A stretch of DNA of 64,000 nucleotides from Prochlorococcus marinus str. MIT 9312 (lineage in GTDB: Bacteria; Cyanobacteriota; Cyanobacteriia; PCC-6307; Cyanobiaceae): contig NC_007577.1 in assembly GCF_000012645.1 (NCBI RefSeq), positions 1,240,001 to 1,304,000 of the forward strand, written 5' to 3'. The position numbers and the translations under genes are program-made. Of this stretch, positions 16,857 through 24,156 are shown piece by piece; positions within the stretch are counted from its first letter, which is position 1, and each line of letters starts with the position of its first letter. The notes under the pieces were generated by a model. It was given only the letters and a program-made list of their open reading frames with translations. It searched no databases and was not told where the DNA came from.

Positions 16857-17900
16857 ATGTCAAAAGTTCTCGGATTTATACCCTGCAGATCAGGTTCAAA
16901 AAGAATAAAAAATAAAAATCTTCTTACATTTAATTCGAAGTCTCTCATACAAAATGTTTATGATTTTGCCGAATTATCTAAAAGTATAGATGACATTGTA
17001 GTATCAACAGATTCTTCAGATTATTTAAATAGTTTTAGCAAAAAGGGTAAATTTATAGATATTGGGTTAAGATCAAAGAAAAATTCAACTGATAAATCAA
17101 CTGATATTGATGTTTTAAAAGAAGTTATTCAAAAATTAAAAATAAAAGGATTTGATTATAAATATGTTATTCACTTAAGACCAACTTATCCAGCAATTTC
17201 CGAAAAAAATATTGATGATGCATATAAATTACTTTTATTAAATGAAAGAGCAACTAGCTTAAAAAGTGTTGAAAAACTAGATTTGTTTTATCAGAAATGT
17301 TTAATAGAAGATGATGAAGATTCGTCAAGATTAATTGGACTTGATAATGATATTTTTAATATTTCATCATCAATGCCCTCTCAAAAATGCAAAAATATTT
17401 ATGCCCAAACGGCAGCTCTGGATATTTATAAAATCGAAAATATATTATCTGGAAATTTATGGGGAAGTTATTGTTTAAAATATGAATTTGGTAATGTGAA
17501 TGCTGATATAGATGAATATTTTGATTTGCCTCATGCATATAGTGCACTAGATCAATTAGATGTTTTTAATAATAAAAAGAAGGGAAAACAATATGAAATA
17601 TGTTTTGATATTGATGGACTTCTTTTTTCAAGAACTTCAGATGGAAATTACTCTAATGCAATTCCCAATAAAGGAGCTATTGAAATTTTATCTAAATTAA
17701 AAAATAAAGGATTTGTAATTATTTTACAAACCGCAAGAGGTACTAAAACTGGAAAGAATTGGTTTGAAGTAACAAAAAAACAACTAGAAAATAATAATGT
17801 ACCTTATGACAAATTAATTTTCAAAAAACCTGGCTCAGATTTTTATGTAGATGACCGTTTTATATCTTTAAGGAGATTAAAAAAGATTTTCAATATTTAA
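16857..17900 (+). CDS. CMP-nonulosonate cytidylyltransferase (NeuA-like) fused to a HAD phosphatase
   Basis: The first ~230 residues are an acylneuraminate cytidylyltransferase: FIPCRSGSKRIKNKN at the start, VVSTDSSDY and HLRPTYP. The last ~105 residues are the same short HAD module as at 5452-5835: CFDIDGLLFSRT, LQTARGTKTG and FYVDDRF. The fusion would remove phosphate from the NeuB product (a 9-phosphate type intermediate) and attach CMP. The ATG at 16857, 1 bp after the upstream stop, is preferred over an in-frame TTG at 16836. With the preceding gene it forms a two-gene module for an activated nonulosonate. Confidence 0.83.
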   Translation: MSKVLGFIPCRSGSKRIKNKNLLTFNSKSLIQNVYDFAELSKSIDDIVVSTDSSDYLNSFSKKGKFIDIGLRSKKNSTDKSTDIDVLKEVIQKLKIKGFDYKYVIHLRPTYPAISEKNIDDAYKLLLLNERATSLKSVEKLDLFYQKCLIEDDEDSSRLIGLDNDIFNISSSMPSQKCKNIYAQTAALDIYKIENILSGNLWGSYCLKYEFGNVNADIDEYFDLPHAYSALDQLDVFNNKKKGKQYEICFDIDGLLFSRTSDGNYSNAIPNKGAIEILSKLKNKGFVIILQTARGTKTGKNWFEVTKKQLENNNVPYDKLIFKKPGSDFYVDDRFISLRRLKKIFNI

Positions 17901-18196
17901 TTAACCAATTTTGATTTATATAATAAATTAAACATTTTTATTTCTTAAGTTATTTTTTTTATTAACTTATATTTTAAATTAAAAATGTTCTAAAATTTGC
18001 TTATGAAGTATGAATTGCATTAGTTAAAATTAATATAAAATAATATCTGATATGTATTTAGAAATTTTTCATAAACTTCTTTAGAAAATCCCCTCCTTCT
18101 GAAGCAAAATCTTCAATTTTATTTTTATAATTTAATTTTTAAATTAACATAGTTTCTATATTACCTTCGAGATGGTTAATATAGAAATATTATTTC

Positions 18197-18269
18197 GGGG
18201 CCATAGCTCAGCTGGTAGAGCACCTGCATGGCATGCAGGGGGTCAGCGGTTCGAGTCCGCTTGGCTCCA
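18197..18269 (+). tRNA. trnA-GGC: tRNA-Ala (anticodon GGC)
   Basis: A complete 73-base cloverleaf is present. Acceptor GGGGCCA pairs with TGGCTCC, D-stem GCTC with GAGC, anticodon stem CCTGC with GCAGG around loop ATGGCAT, and T-stem AGCGG with CCGCT around TTCGAGT; the discriminator base is A. The anticodon is GGC, reading GCC/GCU alanine codons. CCA is not encoded. The gene sits inside the island, and partial copies occur at 13250 and 19087, so it appears to be a recombination target. Confidence 0.96.
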
Positions 18270-18280
18270 TCAGGATTTTC

Positions 18281-18387
18281 ACTAGTTATACCAACTAGTC
18301 TGAATGATTTTAAACCATTTTACATAGTGTATTTTTATGTCTAAATATGTATAAAAATACGTTCTCTGCGACCATCTCTGCGACCAA
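18281..18387 (+). repeat. Inverted repeats and paired CTGCGACCA repeats downstream of tRNA-Ala
   Basis: Three structures follow the tRNA. An ACTAGTT/AACTAGT inverted repeat spans 18281-18299. A perfect 10-bp inverted repeat GTATTTTTAT/ATAAAAATAC spans 18329-18360 with a 12-bp loop. Two direct CTGCGACCA copies lie at 18367-18375 and 18379-18387, 12 bp apart. The same pair recurs at 19037-19057. The first hairpin may end tRNA transcription; the direct pair resembles recombinase arm-type sites, which is inference. Confidence 0.7.
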
Positions 18388-18439
18388 GCTTTTTAATACA
18401 AATAATTATTAATTAATTTGTTTATTTTTTATAAAGGTT

Positions 18440-18952
18440 ATGAATAAAAATAATGGTTTTTCTATTCAAGAATTAGTAGTAGTGATTTCTGGCTTTTCTT
18501 TATTAGCTTTAATATCTTTTCCGAAAATATCAGATTTTATAAAAGACTTTAAGATTAACCATGCAAAGAATTTGATAACATCAATAGTTAGACAATGTGT
18601 TGAATATTCTGAAATAAATGATTTAGATAATCCAACATTCTCTGATATAGGTATGGGAATGACATTAAATCCATATGAAGATTCATATGGAATTGATTAT
18701 GGGGATCATGATGGATTTACCTACAACACAACAATATCCTCAGCTACTCCAACAAGAGAATATTCTTCATGTATGCGACTTTCTGCTAAATCAACTTCAA
18801 TTCAAGGACTTGGAGATGAGACAGGTTATCATTATCCTCATTTTGAAATAATGTATAATTCTTCCACTGGAGAATATGAAAAAACCTGCGTCTTACAAAT
18901 AAATGCTTACAACAAACCAAGACATTGCAATGAAGAAACTTCAAGCTGGTGA
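18440..18952 (+). CDS. Type IV prepilin-like protein
   Basis: The 170-residue product starts MNKNNGFSIQELVVVISGF. That gives a short basic leader, a prepilin peptidase site (Gly6 then Phe, with Glu at +5 of the mature protein) and a hydrophobic stretch of about 18 residues. This is the class III N-terminal signature of type IV pilins and pseudopilins. The rest is polar, with Cys near residues 113 and 150 and 160 that could form disulfides, and no match I recognise. It lies between tRNA-Ala and the tRNA 3'-half copy, flanked by CTGCGACCA pairs, so it looks like cargo. No pilus assembly genes are near. Confidence 0.75.
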   Translation: MNKNNGFSIQELVVVISGFSLLALISFPKISDFIKDFKINHAKNLITSIVRQCVEYSEINDLDNPTFSDIGMGMTLNPYEDSYGIDYGDHDGFTYNTTISSATPTREYSSCMRLSAKSTSIQGLGDETGYHYPHFEIMYNSSTGEYEKTCVLQINAYNKPRHCNEETSSW

Positions 18953-19036
18953 CTACTGACTATAGAAGAAGATATTTAAAAATTACTTTCAAAGATAAAA
19001 AAGTATTTCTATAAGACATTATTAAGGTTGTTATCC

Positions 19037-19057
19037 CTGCGACCACCCCTGCGACCA
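19037..19057 (+). repeat. Second paired CTGCGACCA direct repeat
   Basis: Two CTGCGACCA copies at 19037-19045 and 19049-19057 have the same 12-bp period and the same following AA as the pair at 18367-18387. They lie 30 bp before the tRNA-Ala 3'-half copy, so the two pairs bracket the pilin-like gene in direct orientation. Confidence 0.8.
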
Positions 19058-19086
19058 AATTGGCAAAAACAGTTGTAATAGCTAGT

Positions 19087-19150
19087 TATAGCTTGATTGG
19101 TGATCTGCATGGCATGCAGGAGGTCAGGGGTTCAAATCCCCTTGGCTCCA
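19087..19150 (+). pseudogene. tRNA-Ala 3'-half duplication (attachment-site-like)
   Basis: From 19105 to 19150 the sequence copies the anticodon arm, variable loop, T-arm and 3' acceptor of tRNA-Ala with only a few changes. CTGCATGGCATGCAGG is identical, and TTGGCTCCA ends both. The T-stem has changed in a compensating way to GGGG/CCCC. The D-arm region (TATAGCTTGATTGGTGA) is shortened by about 4 bases and the 5' acceptor strand does not pair, so it cannot be a normal tRNA. The next 20 bases also resemble the intact gene's downstream flank (15 of 20 by hand count). It fits the partial tRNA copy left at one end of an integrated element. Confidence 0.85.
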
Positions 19151-19443
19151 TTAATATTTTCTCTATTTATTATTAGAATTAGAGGATATAACCTGTTTTA
19201 TATTTTATATTTTCTATGTATACAAACATAAATTATCTAAGACTATTTATAATACAATACCTTTCAGAAATTACTGAAAATAAATATGTGGATTTACTAA
19301 ATTAGTAAACTTTACTAAATAGTATCAATCTCTATTAAAATTAAAGTAAATCTTTCTAATGCTCATTATTTTTTTTAGAAATGAATAGATTAAATTTCAA
19401 AAATTAAGAATATGAATATAAGATATTATTATCAATAAATTTA

Positions 19444-20169
19444 ATGAAACAATTTTTTTGGTTGCATATCAAAAAATCGGCAGGGATCTCTGTTAGGAGA
19501 GCTTTAAAACCCTATTACGTAGAAGTAGACAGGGGGCATAAGCCAAAAAACTTTGTCCAAGCAAATTATAGTGAATATAATGACATATTAAATAATTACA
19601 GAATAAACTTAGGGAACTATCAATTTAAAAGAGCTCTTTTCGCTAAGGAATATTTATATAAAGAGAATTGGGATTCAATGTTTTCTTTTGCATTTTGCAG
19701 AGAGCCAATTGATAGATGTATTAGTATGTTTTACTATCTCTTTTGGAAAAAGAATTTTAGGAATAGAGTTTATACATCATTGAAATCAAAAAAGATTTTT
19801 TTAAGCGATTCGTATGCCTTCGATTACTTTTTAGAACTAATTGCCAATAGAAAATATAGCAATTCAAATTTTAAACCCATAGATTTACATTTCACTACCC
19901 ATACAAATCCAATGTGGGATGACATAACAGATATTAATGGGGATTTACTTTTATCAAAAGTATTTAAACTAGATGATTTTACAGAAGGAATTAATTATGT
20001 CCTAAAGAAAATTATTAACAAAAATGTAGATTCAAAATTTGTTAAATTGCATGAGAATCAACAAAAAGGTTCATTTTCTCCAAATAAGTTTCAAATAAAA
20101 AAAATTCAACAAATATATAAAAAAGATTTTGAATTGTATGAAACTATTTCTCCTCTTAAAAAAGAATAA
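19444..20169 (+). CDS. Sulfotransferase-family protein
   Basis: This 241-residue protein begins with FFWLHIKKSAGISVRRAL, a 5'-phosphosulfate loop of PAPS-dependent sulfotransferases (family form HIxKTGGTS). FCREPIDRCISMFYYLF near residue 92 is the 3'-phosphate-binding segment (RxPxxRxxS). No membrane anchor is seen, so it probably acts in the cytoplasm on a sugar or lipid-linked glycan. It is convergent with a second, different sulfotransferase, 19 bp away. PAPS as donor is known for the family; the acceptor is unknown. Confidence 0.78.
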   Translation: MKQFFWLHIKKSAGISVRRALKPYYVEVDRGHKPKNFVQANYSEYNDILNNYRINLGNYQFKRALFAKEYLYKENWDSMFSFAFCREPIDRCISMFYYLFWKKNFRNRVYTSLKSKKIFLSDSYAFDYFLELIANRKYSNSNFKPIDLHFTTHTNPMWDDITDINGDLLLSKVFKLDDFTEGINYVLKKIINKNVDSKFVKLHENQQKGSFSPNKFQIKKIQQIYKKDFELYETISPLKKE

Positions 20170-20188
20170 AAAATCAATTTTTTTATAA

Positions 20189-20929
20189 CTAGCAAATTAG
20201 ACTTTTATAATTTTTATTTGATAATTTACCCATTTTATAAAGTTTCTCAATCTGTAGATAATCTTTATTTAGATATTCCCTTAAATTGTAACTAGCAAAA
20301 TCTGTTAAATGAATTTGATTTAATGAATTATTACCAACTTTTTCCTTTGCATGACATTCTATATTAAACGTCTTTAAAGCATCTTCGTATAAATTCTCTT
20401 GTGTGATCACAGAAAGAATTTGTTTTGAACTACATTTTTTTAATAAATCTTTTAAGTAAAAATTTATATCCTCATTAAGATGGTGAATACTTTTAAATTC
20501 TTCAGAGACTTTCTTATTTAGTCGGCCATTTTTAAAATATAAATTTTCTGCAAGATTATTTAATGATTTATATTTTTTTAGAATTGCTTTCTCATTAAAA
20601 AATCTATCTTCATTCCTTTTTAAGATAATAAGATTTTTATATCTATAATTAAATGCCGATATTGTTCTATTAATAGGATTTCTTATCAGAATTATATATT
20701 TTAAATCTTTTCTATAAATAACTTTTCTTACATGGACTACCTTATATATATGAAATAAATTTAATAATTTAAGGCTTTTAAATAATGAAGAGCCGCCTGT
20801 TTTGCCGATGTGTACAATTATTGTAGAGTTTTTGGGGATAACTAAATAATCTTTAATTGCAATAAAATGAATGTAAAAAATACTTCTTTTAATATATTTT
20901 TTGACTTTATAAATAAAATATCTAAACAT
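20189..20929 (-). CDS. Sulfotransferase-family protein
   Basis: A 246-residue protein with TIIVHIGKTGGSSLFKSL near residue 37 (5'-phosphosulfate loop) and IILIRNPINRTISAFNYRY near 76 (3'-phosphate-binding segment), both typical of PAPS-dependent sulfotransferases. The first 30 residues are basic and hydrophobic and might associate with the membrane. The C-terminal half is helical with several Cys. It is convergent with the other sulfotransferase but shares little beyond the motifs, so the two probably modify different acceptors or positions. Sulfated surface glycan is the likely product. Confidence 0.8.
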   Translation of the reverse strand: MFRYFIYKVKKYIKRSIFYIHFIAIKDYLVIPKNSTIIVHIGKTGGSSLFKSLKLLNLFHIYKVVHVRKVIYRKDLKYIILIRNPINRTISAFNYRYKNLIILKRNEDRFFNEKAILKKYKSLNNLAENLYFKNGRLNKKVSEEFKSIHHLNEDINFYLKDLLKKCSSKQILSVITQENLYEDALKTFNIECHAKEKVGNNSLNQIHLTDFASYNLREYLNKDYLQIEKLYKMGKLSNKNYKSLIC

Positions 20930-20994
20930 AATTGAGCTTTTCTTTGATTCCTTTCCTTTAACTATTAAGGAAATAATACTATATTGAATAAAAA

Positions 20995-22092
20995 ATGGTT
21001 AAAAGAATTTTTGGATATTTTATATTGTTTTTCTTTGGAGCTACATCTATGGTCATATTTACTTTTAAAAAGCCTGAACCATATTATTCATATTTAAAGA
21101 GTTTTTTCATGCCAATTTATCTTGTTCCTAAGATAAAAGAAAAAAATTTTGATGCATACAAAATTATTCAAATAAAAAATAAAGATGATCTTAATCAAAC
21201 CAGGAAAAATCTGAGAAATTTCATTTTTGGTGGAGAAGATCTATCTGGGTTATTACCCGAGGTTAAGAAATCAATCACTGATGAAAGGTACAAAAAACTA
21301 AAAAACCTAAAAAGTATTGATAAATATGCTCACACGATGGAATATGGGATCACTTCGATTGCTTACAAATTTAATCCAATAAAAAACAACAAAAAATTAA
21401 TTATTTATAGTCAAGGCCATGCAGGTGATTTTTATAATGGGATCAAAAACATAACTTTCTTCCTTGAAAAGGGTTATACAATTATTGCAGTGTCATTACC
21501 CTTAAAAGGTCTAAATAGTAAACCTTTAGTTGAATCTAAAAACAATGGAGAACTAATGTTAGATGAGCTTTGGAAATTAAAATATTTTCGACCAACGAAT
21601 GGTAATTATTTCAGATATTTTTTAGAGCCAATTATTGCTTTTATTAATCAGGCCAGCATGGATTTGCCCTTTGATAGTATCTCTATGACAGGGATCTCCG
21701 GGGGAGGTTGGACTACTATACTTATGGCTTCTATTGAGGAAAGGATTAAACATAGTTTTCCTGTAGCAGCCCCTCTACCACTTGCAATAAGAAATGCAAA
21801 ATCTATGACTGTTATGACTAGAGATAGCCTTCTCTACCAAAAATTTAATTATCTTGATTTATATATTCTGGGTTCAACTGGTAAAGGGAGAGTACAAAAC
21901 CAAATTTTTAATTATTACGATCCTTGTTGTCGTTATGGGGACAATGGGAAATACTATTTAAGTGCGGTGAAAAATACGCTAAAAACTATTAGTGATGGAG
22001 AATTTGATGTTATCTATGACTACAAAAATAAGTTGCATACTATTTCCGATTTTGGATTAGATTTTATTCACAATAGAATTAAAAATAATTAA
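20995..22092 (+). CDS. Membrane-anchored alpha/beta hydrolase-like protein
   Basis: The 365-residue product has an N-terminal hydrophobic segment (residues about 5-24, signal anchor or peptide). An alpha/beta hydrolase core follows: KKLIIYSQGHAGDFYNG carries the oxyanion region, and MTGISGGGWTT near residue 240 is the nucleophile elbow GxSxG. A possible catalytic His lies near the end (KLHTISDFG). The fold is supported; the substrate is not recognisable. Periplasmic location and neighbours suggest removal of an acyl group or another ester from a surface glycan or lipid, but this is inference. It starts 65 bp from the divergent sulfotransferase gene. Confidence 0.65.
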   Translation: MVKRIFGYFILFFFGATSMVIFTFKKPEPYYSYLKSFFMPIYLVPKIKEKNFDAYKIIQIKNKDDLNQTRKNLRNFIFGGEDLSGLLPEVKKSITDERYKKLKNLKSIDKYAHTMEYGITSIAYKFNPIKNNKKLIIYSQGHAGDFYNGIKNITFFLEKGYTIIAVSLPLKGLNSKPLVESKNNGELMLDELWKLKYFRPTNGNYFRYFLEPIIAFINQASMDLPFDSISMTGISGGGWTTILMASIEERIKHSFPVAAPLPLAIRNAKSMTVMTRDSLLYQKFNYLDLYILGSTGKGRVQNQIFNYYDPCCRYGDNGKYYLSAVKNTLKTISDGEFDVIYDYKNKLHTISDFGLDFIHNRIKNN

Positions 22093-22378
22093 TTGGATCT
22101 ATTCGTTTTTAGAATATCTTTGAATCTTGAAATATATTTTGTTCAATCATTATCATCCTTTCTTTTTGAATTAATTACAACGAATAACTTTTAGTGCTAG
22201 GTCGATTTTTAGATTTAAATAAAGTTAAAGTCTTTTACTGAATCATATATGAGATTCTTATAAGTCATGAAAACACTTATTAATGATTTGTTTTTACATT
22301 ATTAAAACTATTTAGAAGATTTACTTTGATAAGTGGGAGATTAAAGTTAAAATACATTATCGTTAAATAATAATTTCG

Positions 22379-23248
22379 ATGAATATTGTTAATTTCAATC
22401 AACTTGGTTTTGATAAATATATTTACTTGATAGCTGAAATAGGAATTAACCATAATGGTTCAATTGATTTAGCTAAAAAGTTGATAGATCAAGCTGTAGA
22501 TTGTGGATGTGATGCAGTAAAGTTCCAAAAGAGAGATATTAACACAGTTTATTCGAAAGAGATTTTAGATCAAGCCAGAGAAAGCCCATGGGGAAATACT
22601 CAAAGAGAACAAAAAGAGGGTCTTGAATTTTCTTTAACACAATATGAAGAGCTAGATAAATATTGCAAAGGGAAGAATATTGATTGGTTTGCCTCTTCTT
22701 GGGACAAAAAAAGTCAATTAGAAATGAGAAGGTTTAAATTTAAATTCAATAAAATAGCCTCTGCTATGGCTACAAACTTAGATTTTGTTGAATTTGTAGC
22801 ATCTGAAGGTACTCCTACTTTTGCATCAACTGGGATGACAGAAATTGAAGATATTGAAAAAATAGTGGAAATTTTTAAGAGGCATTCATGTGAATTGATG
22901 CTTATGCATACTGTAAGCACATACCCCTCCTTAGAATCTGATTTAAATTTAAAATGTATCAACATGCTTAAGAATAAATTTAAGCTCCCTGTTGGATATA
23001 GTGGTCACGAAGTTTCAGTTTCTCCATCTGTAATAGCAGCAACATTAGGAGCATGCGCTATAGAGAGACACATAACACTAGATAGGTCAATGTATGGTAG
23101 TGATCAATCAGCATCATTACAAGAAGAAGGCTTTAGACAATTAGTCTCTATTTGTAGAAAAATACCTATTCTTCTTGGAGACGGAGAAAAGAAGATAATA
23201 GAAGCAGAAAAAACAATTGCCAATAAATTAAGATATTGGAAAAAATAA
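22379..23248 (+). CDS. neuB: NeuB-family nonulosonate synthase (short form, no SAF domain)
   Basis: The 289-residue barrel has YLIAEIGINHNGSIDLAKK at the start, CDAVKFQKRD, KIASAMATN, TFASTGM, MHTVSTYPS, GYSGHE and ERHITLD; the last two bring the metal-binding His. YGSDQSASL stands where many family members have a PDH triplet. It lacks the usual C-terminal SAF domain (typical length about 340-350), so it may be a specialised or domain-lost form. It should condense phosphoenolpyruvate with an aldose. It opens an eight-gene run; the next gene shares one base with its stop (TAATG). The pseudogene at 14780-15072 is closely similar. Confidence 0.85.
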   Translation: MNIVNFNQLGFDKYIYLIAEIGINHNGSIDLAKKLIDQAVDCGCDAVKFQKRDINTVYSKEILDQARESPWGNTQREQKEGLEFSLTQYEELDKYCKGKNIDWFASSWDKKSQLEMRRFKFKFNKIASAMATNLDFVEFVASEGTPTFASTGMTEIEDIEKIVEIFKRHSCELMLMHTVSTYPSLESDLNLKCINMLKNKFKLPVGYSGHEVSVSPSVIAATLGACAIERHITLDRSMYGSDQSASLQEEGFRQLVSICRKIPILLGDGEKKIIEAEKTIANKLRYWKK

Positions 23249-24156
23249 TGAAAACTTACGTTTTTGATATTGATGGAACTATTTGTACAAATACATATGG
23301 TGAATATAAAAAAGCTGAACCTTTTTTGGAAAATATTTTAAAAGTAAACTCTTTATATGAAAATGGTAATTATATTAAATATTTCACAGCAAGAGGTTCT
23401 GGCACAGGTATAGATTGGCATGATCTTACAAAAAAACAACTTGATACATGGGGAGCAAAATATCACGAATTAATCTTAGGGAAACCAGAAGGGGACTTTT
23501 ACATAGATGATAAAGGTAAAAATGCCCTTACATACAATTGGGCGAACACAAGTATCCCATTAAATGATAAGAACTATGGAAATGTTATAAAACAAGAAAT
23601 CATCAAAAGTATTAATACACTAGAAAATTTTTTAGAAAATCATTCTTCTATCAGTTCTATAGAAAAAGTCTCTAAATTATGTCAAGAGTGTCTTAAAAAA
23701 GGAGGTAAAATTATTTTTGCAGGTAATGGAGGTAGTTTCGCAGATGCTCAGCATTTAAGTGCAGAATTTATTTCTAAATTATTAACAGATAGAAATCCAC
23801 TGCCTGCAATAGCATTAGGTACCAATTCAAGTTCTACTACAGCTATTGGCAACGATTACGGGTTTGAAAATATTTTTTCCCGGGAATTAGATGCTCTTGG
23901 AAATTCTAATGATTTATTTTTAGCTTTTTCAACAAGTGGAAATAGTCAAAATATTATTAATGCGTTAAAAAAATGTGAAGAAAATTCTATTAATTACTTT
24001 ATCTTTACTGGCAAAGATGGTGGATTATGTTCTGAATTATTTTCTAATATTATAAAGGTCCCTTCTGATAATACAGCTATTATTCAACAACTACATATTA
24101 CTCTTGGTCATATAATTTGCAAATTAGCAGAACAAAATTTTTTGAATCATGAATAA
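23248..24156 (+). CDS. HAD phosphatase fused to a GmhA-like SIS isomerase
   Basis: Residues 1-105 are the short HAD module (VFDIDGTIC, FTARGSGTG, FYIDDKG), the same type as at 5452 and 16857. Residues 130-302 are a SIS domain like phosphoheptose isomerase: FAGNGGSFADAQHLSAEF, GNDYGFENIF and AFSTSGNSQNI. The fusion could isomerise a ketose phosphate to an aldose phosphate and dephosphorylate an intermediate, supplying the substrate or finishing the product of NeuB next to it. The ATG at 23248, overlapping the upstream stop, is preferred to an in-frame TTG at 23236. A GmhA-HAD fusion of this order is unusual to me. Confidence 0.8.
   Translation: MKTYVFDIDGTICTNTYGEYKKAEPFLENILKVNSLYENGNYIKYFTARGSGTGIDWHDLTKKQLDTWGAKYHELILGKPEGDFYIDDKGKNALTYNWANTSIPLNDKNYGNVIKQEIIKSINTLENFLENHSSISSIEKVSKLCQECLKKGGKIIFAGNGGSFADAQHLSAEFISKLLTDRNPLPAIALGTNSSSTTAIGNDYGFENIFSRELDALGNSNDLFLAFSTSGNSQNIINALKKCEENSINYFIFTGKDGGLCSELFSNIIKVPSDNTAIIQQLHITLGHIICKLAEQNFLNHE

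Larger units (their letters stand above)
18953..19443. other. Gene-free stretch with tRNA remnant and repeats
   Basis: These 491 bp hold the second CTGCGACCA pair (19037-19057), the tRNA-Ala 3'-half copy (19087-19150) and two small inverted repeats, TTTCAG/CTGAAA at 19262-19279 and TTTACTAA/TTAGTAAA at 19293-19309. No protein-coding frame is supported. The sulfotransferase promoter should lie in the last 150 bp, but no clear boxes are seen. Confidence 0.6.

Noticed and set aside
18440-18952. Prepilin-like gene as part of a local pilus operon
   Set aside because: No prepilin peptidase, assembly ATPase or other pilin lies nearby, so only a single cargo-like gene is supported.
19087-19150. Second functional tRNA-Ala
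   Set aside because: The D-arm is shortened and the 5' acceptor strand does not pair with TGGCTCC, so it cannot form a normal cloverleaf.
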